Source of the DNA: Myxococcales bacterium
GTDB taxonomy: Bacteria; Myxococcota_A; Polyangia; Polyangiales; Houyiibacteriaceae
NCBI GenBank assembly: GCA_029861865.1
Contig: JAOTYL010000001.1
Span: 258,066 to 322,065 of the forward strand
Direction of reading: 5' to 3'
DNA length: 64,000 nt
Shown: positions 1 through 9,414 of the stretch, one piece after another
How positions within the stretch are numbered: position 1 is the first letter of the stretch
How the letters are laid out: every line of letters starts with the position of its first letter
Program-made: the position numbers and the translations under genes
The notes under the pieces: generated by a model
Database searches by the model: none
What the model was told of the DNA's origin: nothing
Seen by the model: only the letters and a program-made list of their open reading frames with translations

Positions 1-830
1 ACGCGCTCCGATTGGTCGAGGGTGGAGAGGATCGTCGGCGGGCCGGCCGGCTGTTTCGGAAGCGGATCTTTCTTCGGCGGTCGGGCGTGATCGTCGGCCT
101 CGAAGGGTTCGATGTGTCGTTCCCTCAAGGCGTCGGCCAGCGCCTCGACGATTGTCTCTGCGATTGTGATATCGCGATAGCGCCCGTCTGCACTCTCCAC
201 GATGTGCCACGGCGCCACGCCGGTATTGGTTTTTGTGATGACACGCTCGACGATGGAGATATACCGGTCGTACTCGTGCCAGTGCTTCCAGTCGATGTCG
301 GTCACGCGCCAGCTCGTCGCCGGATCGGATTCGAGCTTCTTCAACCGCGTTGCTTGCGCGTCCTGACCGAGGTGCAGCCAGAATTTGAGGATCAATGCAC
401 CGTCCGCCGACAGTTCGTCTTCGAACGCAGTGATGCGATCCAACTCGTTCTCGAGTTTCGCTTCGGTCATCTTACCGTCGAAGAAATCGATAATCAGTTG
501 CCTGTAGCGGCCGCGCAGGAAGAGGCCGATGCGTCCCTTGGGCGGCAGGTCACGCCAGTAGCGCCAGTATGCCGGCCGCTGGCGTTCTTCCTCGGACGGC
601 TCTGTATAGGAGCGCGTGGTTAGGAAGCGCGTATCGAGCCAGGTATGCAACGCATTGACCGCCATTCCCTTTCCCGCGCCGCCCACACCAGCGAGATCGA
701 CGATGACCTGGAACGCCTTGCTCCGCTGCAACTGGTCCTGAGCGATCAACAGCTTCAGTCGCAGGTCCTCGGCGCGCTCATCGAATTCGTCCTTGGACAG
801 CGAACGCCCCAACTCAGCTGTCCTGAACAT
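1..830 (-). CDS. PPK2-family polyphosphate kinase (polyphosphate:AMP phosphotransferase-like), C-terminus cut by window edge
   Basis: Reading the reverse strand from the ATG at 830-828 gives an open frame of about 276 residues that runs off base 1. It starts MFRTAELGRSLSKDEFDERA, then has a Walker A loop GVGGAGKG near residue 50, followed by the PPK2 features RPAYWRYWRDLPPKGRIGLF and RGRYRQLIIDFFDGK. PPK2 proteins transfer phosphate between polyphosphate and nucleotides in the cytoplasm. The N-terminal 'MF..AE' opening and the layout resemble two-domain Pap enzymes, in which the first PPK2 domain is often degenerate; only the first domain is inside the window, so Pap versus single-domain PPK2 cannot be settled. 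No homologous frame competes: forward-strand frames here are shadows. Confidence 0.88.
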   Translation of the reverse strand, partial: MFRTAELGRSLSKDEFDERAEDLRLKLLIAQDQLQRSKAFQVIVDLAGVGGAGKGMAVNALHTWLDTRFLTTRSYTEPSEEERQRPAYWRYWRDLPPKGRIGLFLRGRYRQLIIDFFDGKMTEAKLENELDRITAFEDELSADGALILKFWLHLGQDAQATRLKKLESDPATSWRVTDIDWKHWHEYDRYISIVERVITKTNTGVAPWHIVESADGRYRDITIAETIVEALADALRERHIEPFEADDHARPPKKDPLPKQPAGPPTILSTLDQSER

Positions 831-1072
831 CAGTCACATCCTCAAAGCAATGTTTAGCAGGAGGCGCCAGGCGATAGTACCGAAAAAAAAAGATCCAAAA
901 AAAGATCCAACCGACGTCGAGCGAAACGCAGCAGGGCTTGGGGGGATTGCGAAGTAGTTTCGCAAGTTGGCGGCCACCGGTGGCCGGCGACAAAACCGCC
1001 ACGATGGTGCGCGCAAGCTCCTGAAATCACCGACCGCCTTGTCGGCACGGCGTTCGCATCGGTCGAGACGGC
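831..1072. other. Intergenic region with A-tract direct repeat and GC palindrome
   Basis: No convincing gene. It contains two copies of an A-tract followed by GATCCA (about 886-922) and a perfect 14-bp palindrome GGCCACCGGTGGCC at 972-985. The palindrome lies between the divergent PPK2 gene and the Y1-type transposase, so it could be a regulatory site or a hairpin related to the transposase. Function not shown. Confidence 0.4.
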
Positions 1073-1990
1073 ATGACCCGACCCCGCATCGTGCATGCCG
1101 GCGCTACCTTGGCCCTGTCTCGGCGCACCACCCGCCGCTACTTCCTCCTCAATCCCGATGAGACCCGGCAAATGGAGCAGGCGTATTGGTATTGCCTCGC
1201 CTATGCCGCGCAGCTCCATGGCGTCCTAGTCCATGCCGCCTGCCTCATGTCGACCCACGCGCACGAGGTCATCACTGACGTCCGTGGTGAATATCCACGG
1301 TTCTTGGGGACGTTTCACCGAAACCTGGCCTTGTGCGCCAAGGCCTTGCGGGGATGGCCGGAGGAGGTCTTCAACAAACGAAGCACCGGCGCTCATGACC
1401 TGCTGACCCCGGAGGCGATGATCGAGTCCATCGCCTACCTCATCGCCAATCCGGTCGAAGCGCTCGCGGTGCGCTACGCTAAGGATTGGCCCGGCGCGCA
1501 TACGCTTCCGGGGCACGTCGGTACCCGCGTCATCAAGGTCAAGCGACCGGCGCACTACTTCAATCCTGACAATTCCAAGTGGCCCGAGGAGATCGAGCTT
1601 CGGTTGGAGATGCCGGCGGCGCTCGAGCTCGACTATGGGCCGGAGCTCGCGCGGGAGCGCATTGCCGAGCGGGTGCGTGAGAAACAGCACCAGGCATGGA
1701 ACAAGGCCAAGCGCACCGGTATCCCCTTTGTCGGGCCGAGGCGGGTGCTCCGACTCCCGCACACCAAACGGGCCAAGAGCTACGAGGTGTTCGGGAGCCT
1801 GAATCCTCAGTTTGCCGCGGCAGGCCATCGTGGGGCGGCGACCAAAGCAGTGAAGCGCCTGCGTGCGTTCAAGGCGCAGTACGCGCGGGCGCTTGCGGCG
1901 TGGACTGCGGGAGACCGAAGCGTCTGCTTCCCGCAAGGCACTTGGTGGATGCGCGTGTGCCACGGGGCACGGTGTGGGCCGGCGCCGTAG
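1073..1990 (+). CDS. Y1/REP-associated tyrosine transposase-like protein (IS200/RAYT family)
   Basis: A 305-residue protein with the RAYT/Y1 layout: N-terminal strand and helices, an HUH-type motif in LMSTHAHEVI (His-Ala-His, about residues 58-65), then IAYLIANPVEALAVRYAKDWPG (given here as its parts IAYLIANPVE and RYAKDWPG), which matches the family pattern 'YIxxNPVRAGLV...YPWSS'. HUH transposases nick single-stranded DNA through a tyrosine and metal bound by the two histidines. The C-terminal third, after about residue 190, is longer than in small RAYTs and rich in Lys/Arg. Start is ATG at 1073. REP-like palindromes follow within 300 bp downstream, which fits a RAYT-REP pair. No flanking insertion-sequence ends could be defined. 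Confidence 0.78.
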   Translation: MTRPRIVHAGATLALSRRTTRRYFLLNPDETRQMEQAYWYCLAYAAQLHGVLVHAACLMSTHAHEVITDVRGEYPRFLGTFHRNLALCAKALRGWPEEVFNKRSTGAHDLLTPEAMIESIAYLIANPVEALAVRYAKDWPGAHTLPGHVGTRVIKVKRPAHYFNPDNSKWPEEIELRLEMPAALELDYGPELARERIAERVREKQHQAWNKAKRTGIPFVGPRRVLRLPHTKRAKSYEVFGSLNPQFAAAGHRGAATKAVKRLRAFKAQYARALAAWTAGDRSVCFPQGTWWMRVCHGARCGPAP

Positions 1991-2188
1991 GGGCGCCTTC
2001 TCAGCAAGCCTGACTAGACGCGAAGGGGCTGCCCGAAGGGGCGGCAGCGCCGGGGTGTGTCCGCTGGGCTCGTTGCGAGGGGGCGATGGTCGTTACCCGG
2101 CTCACTTGTCCGCATTGGAGGGCCCGAAGGGTCGGCCGACACGCCCGGACGCGCAAGTTCTGCCGTCACCATGCACTCGGCTCGCCCT

Positions 2189-2306
2189 TCTCTCGCTTGG
2201 AACCAACGCCAACCACGGTCGGATCTGCGTGGGATCTGCGTGTCTCTCGCTTGGAACCAACGCCAACCACGGTTGGATCTGCGGGAACCACGGTTGGATC
2301 TGCGTG
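2189..2306. repeat. REP-like palindromic repeat cluster downstream of the Y1 transposase
   Basis: Two 41-bp copies (2189-2229 and 2243-2283, period 54 bp) begin TCTCTCGCTTGGAACCAACG and continue CCAACCACGGTYGGATCTGCG; a third partial copy (GGAACCACGGTTGGATCTGCG) follows to about 2304. Each core CCAAC-CACG-GTTGG (2263-2276 in copy two) is an inverted repeat able to form a short hairpin. Further GGATCTGCG units trail to about 2330. The stretch 1991-2355 between the transposase and katG has no convincing gene. Similarity of a hairpin-bearing repeat next to a RAYT suggests that the two belong together. Confidence 0.7.
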
Positions 2307-2355
2307 TCGGATCTGCGTGTCGGATCTGCGCGTCGAGGTCTGTGGATTGTTGAGA

Positions 2356-4629
<2,274 letters not shown>

Positions 4630-5256
4630 TTATGTTCGCTCCCGAACAGGCCCGTTGCCGGTGATTTCCTCGCGTATCGATTGGAGGAACGCTTCTCGTT
4701 CGTCTCCCGCCGAATAGCGTGCGCCGAGGATGTAGCGCCGCATGGTGGGGGAGGCGTGGAAGGTGACTGTGAACGAGGCGAGGCGGAGCAGGAAGCGCCT
4801 CACGTTGAAGTCCGCTAGGTCGCCGGCAGCCTGAGCGGCCTTGAGGTAAGTGGTGGCCAACTTGACGATGCGCTGCCCGTTTTCGCGCACGACTTCGATG
4901 ATCGCCTCCTCGTCCGGTTCGAATACCTCGCGCATGAGAGCGCCTGCGTACTCGGGGTGCTCTCCCAGGAAGTCCCACAGTTGCGCCGCGCACTGCACAA
5001 TGAGGTCGGCGGGTGGAAGGTCGGACCCAGCGTCGATCGTCGGCGTCATCCGCGTCGCAATCGTCTCCATGATGTGTTCCAGCATCGCGCGGGCCAGCTC
5101 TTCTTTTCCCCCGGGAAAGAAGTGGAAGATACTGGCTGCGCGGATGTCCGCTCTTTCTGCCACGCCCCGGAGCGAAGCCCCTTTGAAGCCATGCCGCGCG
5201 ATTTCCTTGGCGGCGGCCTCGAGCAGACGCTCCCTGGTGGTGTGGTTTTGGCCCAT
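4630..5256 (-). CDS. TetR-family transcriptional regulator
   Basis: About 208 residues. The N-terminal helix-turn-helix is typical TetR: TTRERLLEAAAKEIARHGFK then GASLRGVAERADIRAASIFH and HFPGGKEEL-like recognition end (FHFFPGGKEELARAM). The rest is an all-helical ligand-binding/dimerisation domain. Start chosen is ATG at 5256-5254 (MGQNHTTRERLL), preceded by AGAGG; the longer frame to a TTG at 5349 begins inside an operator palindrome and is rejected. It is transcribed away from the Rieske oxygenase, with tandem palindromes in the gap, so it most likely represses that operon and may also control katG downstream. The ligand is unknown; a steroid or other hydrophobic substrate of the oxygenase is a guess. 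Confidence 0.9.
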   Translation of the reverse strand: MGQNHTTRERLLEAAAKEIARHGFKGASLRGVAERADIRAASIFHFFPGGKEELARAMLEHIMETIATRMTPTIDAGSDLPPADLIVQCAAQLWDFLGEHPEYAGALMREVFEPDEEAIIEVVRENGQRIVKLATTYLKAAQAAGDLADFNVRRFLLRLASFTVTFHASPTMRRYILGARYSAGDEREAFLQSIREEITGNGPVRERT

Positions 5257-5341
5257 TTTCTCAGCCTCTAGCACCCTGGCCGACAGCCCGTCCAGCTCGG
5301 CGCCGCCGTTGAGACTTGACGCCACCGGCCCGAACAGGTTA

Positions 5342-5378
5342 CCTAACAATCGTTAGGCACGGACTAACGCTCGTTAGG
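5342..5378. promoter_or_regulatory. Tandem operator palindromes between tetR and the Rieske operon
   Basis: Two inverted repeats with the same core: CCTAAC-AATC-GTTAGG at 5342-5357 and CTAAC-GCTC-GTTAG at 5364-5377. Centres are 21 bp apart, about two helical turns, and the second ends 16 bp before the Rieske ATG. This is the usual layout for a divergently transcribed TetR regulator that binds as two dimers on one face of the DNA. Confidence 0.82.
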
Positions 5379-5393
5379 TGGGAGTAGTGGACG

Positions 5394-6596
5394 ATGAGAA
5401 TCAAAGACGTGGAAACCAAGGCCTTCTTCGCGCAGTTCCTCGCGCGGCTCTTTGTGCACAACGTTGTCAAAGACTCGCAAATCTTTCTGCCCAAAGGAGA
5501 CTACGAACGCAGGCACGGAGACTTCCCTAGGTATTTCTCCGGGTGGTATCTGTTCGTTCCATCCAAAGACCTGGCGGAGGGTGAACTCGTTCACAAGAAG
5601 CTCAATGGGCTCGACCTCGTCGCCTATCGCAATAGCGAGGGCAAGCCCGTCATTCACTCCAATCGCTGCGCCCACATGGATGGGATGTTTGCGCCCATGG
5701 GCGAGGTGAAAGACGGCAAACTCACCTGCGCCTATCATCGATATTCGTTTGAAAACGGCGTGCCGCAAAGCGGACCGAGCGAGTTCCGCAGCGACCCAAG
5801 CAACTGCATTCCATGCCATCCCGTGCGTGAGGTCAACGACCTGATCATGTTCTGGTTCGATGTCGACAGCGAAAATGGCATTGGCGAACCCACCTGGGAG
5901 CTGGACCTTCCGGACGTGAGCAAGTTCCCGCGGCAGGCCTTCGCTCGCTCGATCACGCCGACGCATATGGCACCGCTGCATGAAAATATCGTAGACGACC
6001 AGCACTTCATGCTGTTGCACAAGGCGAACCGGTACAAGGCAGAACCAAAGGTCTATCACGAGAAACATCGGTTCGCGACGAAGAACACCATGAGAGTCCC
6101 CGCGCCTAAGATCGGGCCGTTCAAGGTGAAGGGAGTCGACGGCGACCTGATGGACATCCGCATGGATACGGAGTTCCATGGACTCGGGATTCACGTCAAC
6201 TTCGTAAAGAACGGCAACTTTGAAGCTCGAGTTATCCACTGCACGACACCGATTGAGGACGAGGTGACAGAGTGGACCATCGCCCTGTACATGGAGCCGC
6301 GAGAGTGGAAACTGAAGTTTGACATGAAGACCTTCATGAACATCCTCTACCCCTGGGCCATGTTCGGTCAGACCTACTATCTGCACACGCAGGACCGTCG
6401 CGTGTTCTTCGAAAAGGCCCCGTACAACTTCTTCGATGACGTTCCCAAAGGGTTCGAGAAGGTCAACATGTTCAGGCGTTGGGTTCAGGAAGAACTTATG
6501 GGCGAAGAACGGCCCATGCGAAAGAACAGCGTGCCCACGAGGTTTGTCCCAGTCGACAGGCTCGCGAGCTCAAAGTCGAAGGACACCGCTGCATAG
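5394..6596 (+). CDS. Rieske non-haem iron oxygenase, KshA / cholesterol-desaturase-like
   Basis: A 400-residue oxygenase alpha subunit. The Rieske [2Fe-2S] centre is complete: C-x-H (RCAHMDGMF, about residues 91-93) and C-x2-H (LTCAYHRYSF), separated by 17 residues. The catalytic iron motif is ENIVDDQHFMLLHK (D-x2-H-x4-H), close in style to KshA and Rieske sterol C7-desaturases (Neverland/DAF-36), which act on steroids. The protein would need a ferredoxin reductase partner, which is not adjacent. It is followed 13 bp later by an SDR and faces a TetR gene across two operators. A role in steroid or other terpenoid oxidation is plausible; the substrate is inference. Confidence 0.88.
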   Translation: MRIKDVETKAFFAQFLARLFVHNVVKDSQIFLPKGDYERRHGDFPRYFSGWYLFVPSKDLAEGELVHKKLNGLDLVAYRNSEGKPVIHSNRCAHMDGMFAPMGEVKDGKLTCAYHRYSFENGVPQSGPSEFRSDPSNCIPCHPVREVNDLIMFWFDVDSENGIGEPTWELDLPDVSKFPRQAFARSITPTHMAPLHENIVDDQHFMLLHKANRYKAEPKVYHEKHRFATKNTMRVPAPKIGPFKVKGVDGDLMDIRMDTEFHGLGIHVNFVKNGNFEARVIHCTTPIEDEVTEWTIALYMEPREWKLKFDMKTFMNILYPWAMFGQTYYLHTQDRRVFFEKAPYNFFDDVPKGFEKVNMFRRWVQEELMGEERPMRKNSVPTRFVPVDRLASSKSKDTAA

Positions 6597-6609
6597 TCTG
6601 CGACCCCAC

Positions 6610-7533
6610 GTGGCAGATTGGACCGCGCGAGACGTCCCGGAGTTGAGTGGGAAAACGGTCGTTGTCACGGGCGGCAACAGCGGCTTGGGCTTCGAGTCTG
6701 CCAGGGTGCTGGCGAGCAAGGGGGCCGAGGTGATCCTCGCCTGCCGCTCAGTCAGTCGCGGACAAAGCGCGAAGCAAGAGATTGCGACGCGTTTGCCGGA
6801 CGCAAGGCTGCGTGTGATGAAGCTTGATCTGCAGGACTTGTCGTCCATAGAAGGCTTCGCAACGGAGTTCGGTACCCACTGCCGCCGCCTGGACGTCTTA
6901 CTGAACAACGCAGGCATCATGAACACGCCTTATCGCCTGACTCAAGACGGCTTTGAAAGTCAGATGGGCACGAATCACCTTGGGCATTTTGCGCTGACCG
7001 GTCGACTGCTGGACGTGCTCGCGCGTACCCCCGGGTCCAGGGTCGTCACTGTCAGCAGTTCCGGCCATCGCGCCGGCACGATGGACTTCGGCAACCTGCT
7101 TTTTCAAAATGAAAGAGGCTATACGCCATTCAAAGCCTACAGCCGCTCCAAACTCGCGAACCTGTTGTTCGCCTATGAGCTACAACGTCGCCTCGAACGA
7201 CATGGCGTCGACTGCATGTCTTTGGCTGCCCACCCAGGTGCCGCCCAGACGGACCTAGGAAAGCACATTGAAGACGAGTTCTTTATGCGGCTGCTCAAGC
7301 CAGTTCTCAAGCGCGTCGTACAGGGTCCTAAGAGCGGTGCCCTTCCGCAAATTAGAGCATCGGCGGATCCGACAGTTCGCGGCGGACAATACTATGGACC
7401 CGACGGGCTCTTTCAAATGAGCGGATCTCCAGTGCAGGTGCAATCCAGCAGGGCCTCGCGAAACACTCATGACGCCGACAAGCTCTGGGAGGAGTCCGAG
7501 AGGCTCACGGGAGTCCTATATCGGTTTTCGTAG
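6610..7533 (+). CDS. Short-chain dehydrogenase/reductase (retinol-dehydrogenase-like)
   Basis: About 307 residues from a GTG at 6610 (MADWTARDVPELSGKTVVVT), which gives the N-terminus usual for this SDR group; the longer upstream frame overlaps the Rieske gene and is not conserved-looking. Rossmann motif TGGNSGLG, structural NNAG, and active site Ser (VTVSSSGHRAG) with YSRSK (Tyr-x3-Lys) are all present. It would oxidise or reduce a hydroxyl/keto group with NAD(P)H. The position directly behind the Rieske oxygenase suggests that both act on the same small hydrophobic substrate and share the TetR-controlled promoter. Confidence 0.9.
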   Translation: MADWTARDVPELSGKTVVVTGGNSGLGFESARVLASKGAEVILACRSVSRGQSAKQEIATRLPDARLRVMKLDLQDLSSIEGFATEFGTHCRRLDVLLNNAGIMNTPYRLTQDGFESQMGTNHLGHFALTGRLLDVLARTPGSRVVTVSSSGHRAGTMDFGNLLFQNERGYTPFKAYSRSKLANLLFAYELQRRLERHGVDCMSLAAHPGAAQTDLGKHIEDEFFMRLLKPVLKRVVQGPKSGALPQIRASADPTVRGGQYYGPDGLFQMSGSPVQVQSSRASRNTHDADKLWEESERLTGVLYRFS

Positions 7534-7583
7534 CGTACAAGATAGCGTAGTTGCCACGTACCGTGCCGCCCACGATCGCTCTC

Positions 7584-8075
7584 CTACGGAAGCTTGTACT
7601 CTCCTTTCCAGTCGGACCAGCCCGCGCCAGTGTCACCTATGAAGTTACCCTGAAATGTTTGTTTGCCGGTTATCCCTTTGTATTTGCCGGTCCCACCCAC
7701 AAAGCGTTCCGTGCCCGGACACGCAGGCATCACACCCGAGCATTTCCACTCGACGAAGATTTTGTCCCCATCTGCGTCCGTCACCACGCACGTCCCGGTC
7801 GCATTGGCACGTCCCTTATTGACATCGTTATAAAGCGTGCAATCGACTCGGGCTTTGTGCATGAAGCCCTTACCCTTGTCATTGAACATGACCCCGGGCA
7901 CGACGCCAGCGTAGACTGTCCGGTCTTCTCCCAGCTGCTGTACTTGCCCGATGAAGGTCCAACCATAGTGACCCGAGTATTTTCCCTTCTTGGGGAGATC
8001 AGCCGCGGCGGCGGGTAAACTGAGACACAACGCAGCGACTGCCAATCCCTGCGCGATGGATGTATTGCGAGCCAT
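7584..8075 (-). CDS. Small secreted protein of unknown function
   Basis: A 163-residue protein with a clear Sec signal peptide (MARNTSIAQGLAVAALCLSL then PAAAADL, cleavage likely after AAA). The mature part is beta-rich and has the segment GGTGKYKGITGKQTFQGNF, a 'GTGKYxGITG' signature common in small secreted beta-barrel proteins of the DUF3224/allene-oxide-cyclase-like type, plus two Cys pairs that may form disulphides. Start is ATG 8075-8073 with an AGGAGC ribosome site; the longer frame to 8636 is a shadow of the upstream genes. Convergent with the SDR gene; no operon partner. Confidence 0.8.
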   Translation of the reverse strand: MARNTSIAQGLAVAALCLSLPAAAADLPKKGKYSGHYGWTFIGQVQQLGEDRTVYAGVVPGVMFNDKGKGFMHKARVDCTLYNDVNKGRANATGTCVVTDADGDKIFVEWKCSGVMPACPGTERFVGGTGKYKGITGKQTFQGNFIGDTGAGWSDWKGEYKLP

Positions 8076-8206
8076 TGTTATTGCTCCTGCGAATGAGGGT
8101 CTAATAACTGTTAACGCCTCTTTGTCTGAGGAAGAGTACGCAGCTAAGGCCATATTCGCAATGGAGCCGTGTAGTGTACTGGCGCGCCCATCGGTAACAC
8201 TTTGGG

Positions 8207-8671
8207 CTACACCGCGTCGTTCATGCGATCGCTGTAATCCCAGGAGCCGATCCATAAAGGCTGTAAGCGAATGACGAGCTCTTCTTGGGCACGTCCGAGC
8301 AGAAAGCGTCCGAGGCTCGACTGGGTCGACCCCAAGTACCGGTCGAGAAGACGTTCCAGAAGCTCTCCCGCCCCCTCCGATTCGAGGCTGGCCCTGGCCT
8401 GTCCGCGGACGCCGCAGTACGGCGGCTCGTTCGGGGCGACCTCGAAGGCGCATCGCGAGTCTTCCTTCAAGCGCATCGCGATCCGCGAATCCTGATGGAC
8501 CGCCGCGAGCAACTCGTCGCCCTCCGGCAGAAACCAAAGCGACAAGACGACGGGAAACCCCGTATCGGTGTTCGCCGCAAGCCGCATCGGAATGCGCGCT
8601 TCGGCGAGAAACTCCCGTACGCGGTCGTTGGACCACGGACCAGAACGGCGAATCGACGACTCGGAGCTCAT
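8207..8671 (-). CDS. Pyridoxamine-5'-phosphate-oxidase-like flavin split-barrel protein
   Basis: About 154 residues starting MSSESSIRRSGPWSNDRVRE at the ATG 8671-8669. The pattern VREFLAEARIPMRLAANTDT followed by GFPVVLSLWFLPEGDELLAA and SRIAMRLKEDSRCAFEVAPN is the FMN/F420-binding split-barrel fold: a first helix, 'P..L.....G.P....lWf..dg..l......s....l..dprv.f.v'. The precise cofactor and substrate are unknown. It begins 11 bp after the GST stop codon, so the two are probably co-transcribed. Extension of this frame to 9076 is only a shadow of the GST gene. Confidence 0.82.
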   Translation of the reverse strand: MSSESSIRRSGPWSNDRVREFLAEARIPMRLAANTDTGFPVVLSLWFLPEGDELLAAVHQDSRIAMRLKEDSRCAFEVAPNEPPYCGVRGQARASLESEGAGELLERLLDRYLGSTQSSLGRFLLGRAQEELVIRLQPLWIGSWDYSDRMNDAV

Positions 8672-8682
8672 AGCGCGTTGAC

Positions 8683-9345
8683 TCACGCCTTGCTTGGAGG
8701 AACGGCCTTGCCGCCCTTGGCCTCGGCGCGTTGGTAGGCCGGGCGGCTGATGACTCGGTCGCGCCACGCCCGCATGTTGGGACGCTCGCCCGAGGCTCGG
8801 AATAGGGCGGCCTCCACCGCGTAGAACATTTGAATGTCCGCGATCGAGAAGTTGTTGCCGGCGAAGTACGGACGCTCCCCGAGCGTCTTCTCCACGAATC
8901 CGAGATGCAGGTCGAGGGCGGGGCGGGTGTAGCTCTTGTCGACTTGGTCCGCGATGCCTCTGGCGATGGGCTTGATGAAGAAGGGCATCGGCGCCGCGCG
9001 TAACCTCGTGAAGATGAGCTGCACCAGCAACGGCGGCATGAGCGAGCCCTCCGCGTAGTGCAGGAACATCGTGCACTCGATCTTCTCGGTCTCGTCGGTC
9101 GGCCTCAGCTTTCCCTCGCGGTCCGCGAAGTACTCGAGCACCGCACCCGACTCGACGAGCACGCGCCCGTCGACTTCGACCATCGGAAACCGACCGAGGG
9201 GATGGACATCAGCCGCTGCTGACGGCGCCCGGAAGTCCTTGTCGCGCTCCCAGGCTTGAATGGTGTAGTCGAGCTCGAGCTCCTCGAGGAGCCAGAGAGC
9301 GCGCAACGAGCGGGAGAAGTTGAGATGGTGGACTTTGATGCTCAT
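8683..9345 (-). CDS. Glutathione S-transferase family protein
   Basis: A 220-residue soluble GST with the thioredoxin-like N-domain (VHHLNFSRSLRALWLLEELE, Ser in place of the first catalytic Cys/Tyr position; cis-Pro in GRFPMVEVDG; ESGAVLEYFADR for the gamma-glutamyl site) and an all-helical C-domain with the folding motif NNFSIADIQMFYAVE. It conjugates or reduces electrophiles with glutathione. Start ATG 9345-9343. First gene of a likely two-gene unit with the flavin split-barrel protein. Confidence 0.92.
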   Translation of the reverse strand: MSIKVHHLNFSRSLRALWLLEELELDYTIQAWERDKDFRAPSAAADVHPLGRFPMVEVDGRVLVESGAVLEYFADREGKLRPTDETEKIECTMFLHYAEGSLMPPLLVQLIFTRLRAAPMPFFIKPIARGIADQVDKSYTRPALDLHLGFVEKTLGERPYFAGNNFSIADIQMFYAVEAALFRASGERPNMRAWRDRVISRPAYQRAEAKGGKAVPPSKA

Positions 9346-9414
9346 GCCGCGAGCGTAGCATCGTTTTGCCCGTCTATTCCTCGTAGTAATCGATGTATCG
9401 CGAAAGGGCTTTGC

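Noticed and set aside
12-623. 203-codon + strand frame at the left edge
   Set aside because: The reverse strand encodes a clear PPK2 protein over the same bases.
2189-2306. Possible CRISPR array
   Set aside because: Only two full repeat copies with a 13-bp gap; no spacers of even size and no cas genes.
5257-5349. Upstream start of the TetR gene at TTG 5349
   Set aside because: It begins within an operator palindrome and adds 31 non-family residues.
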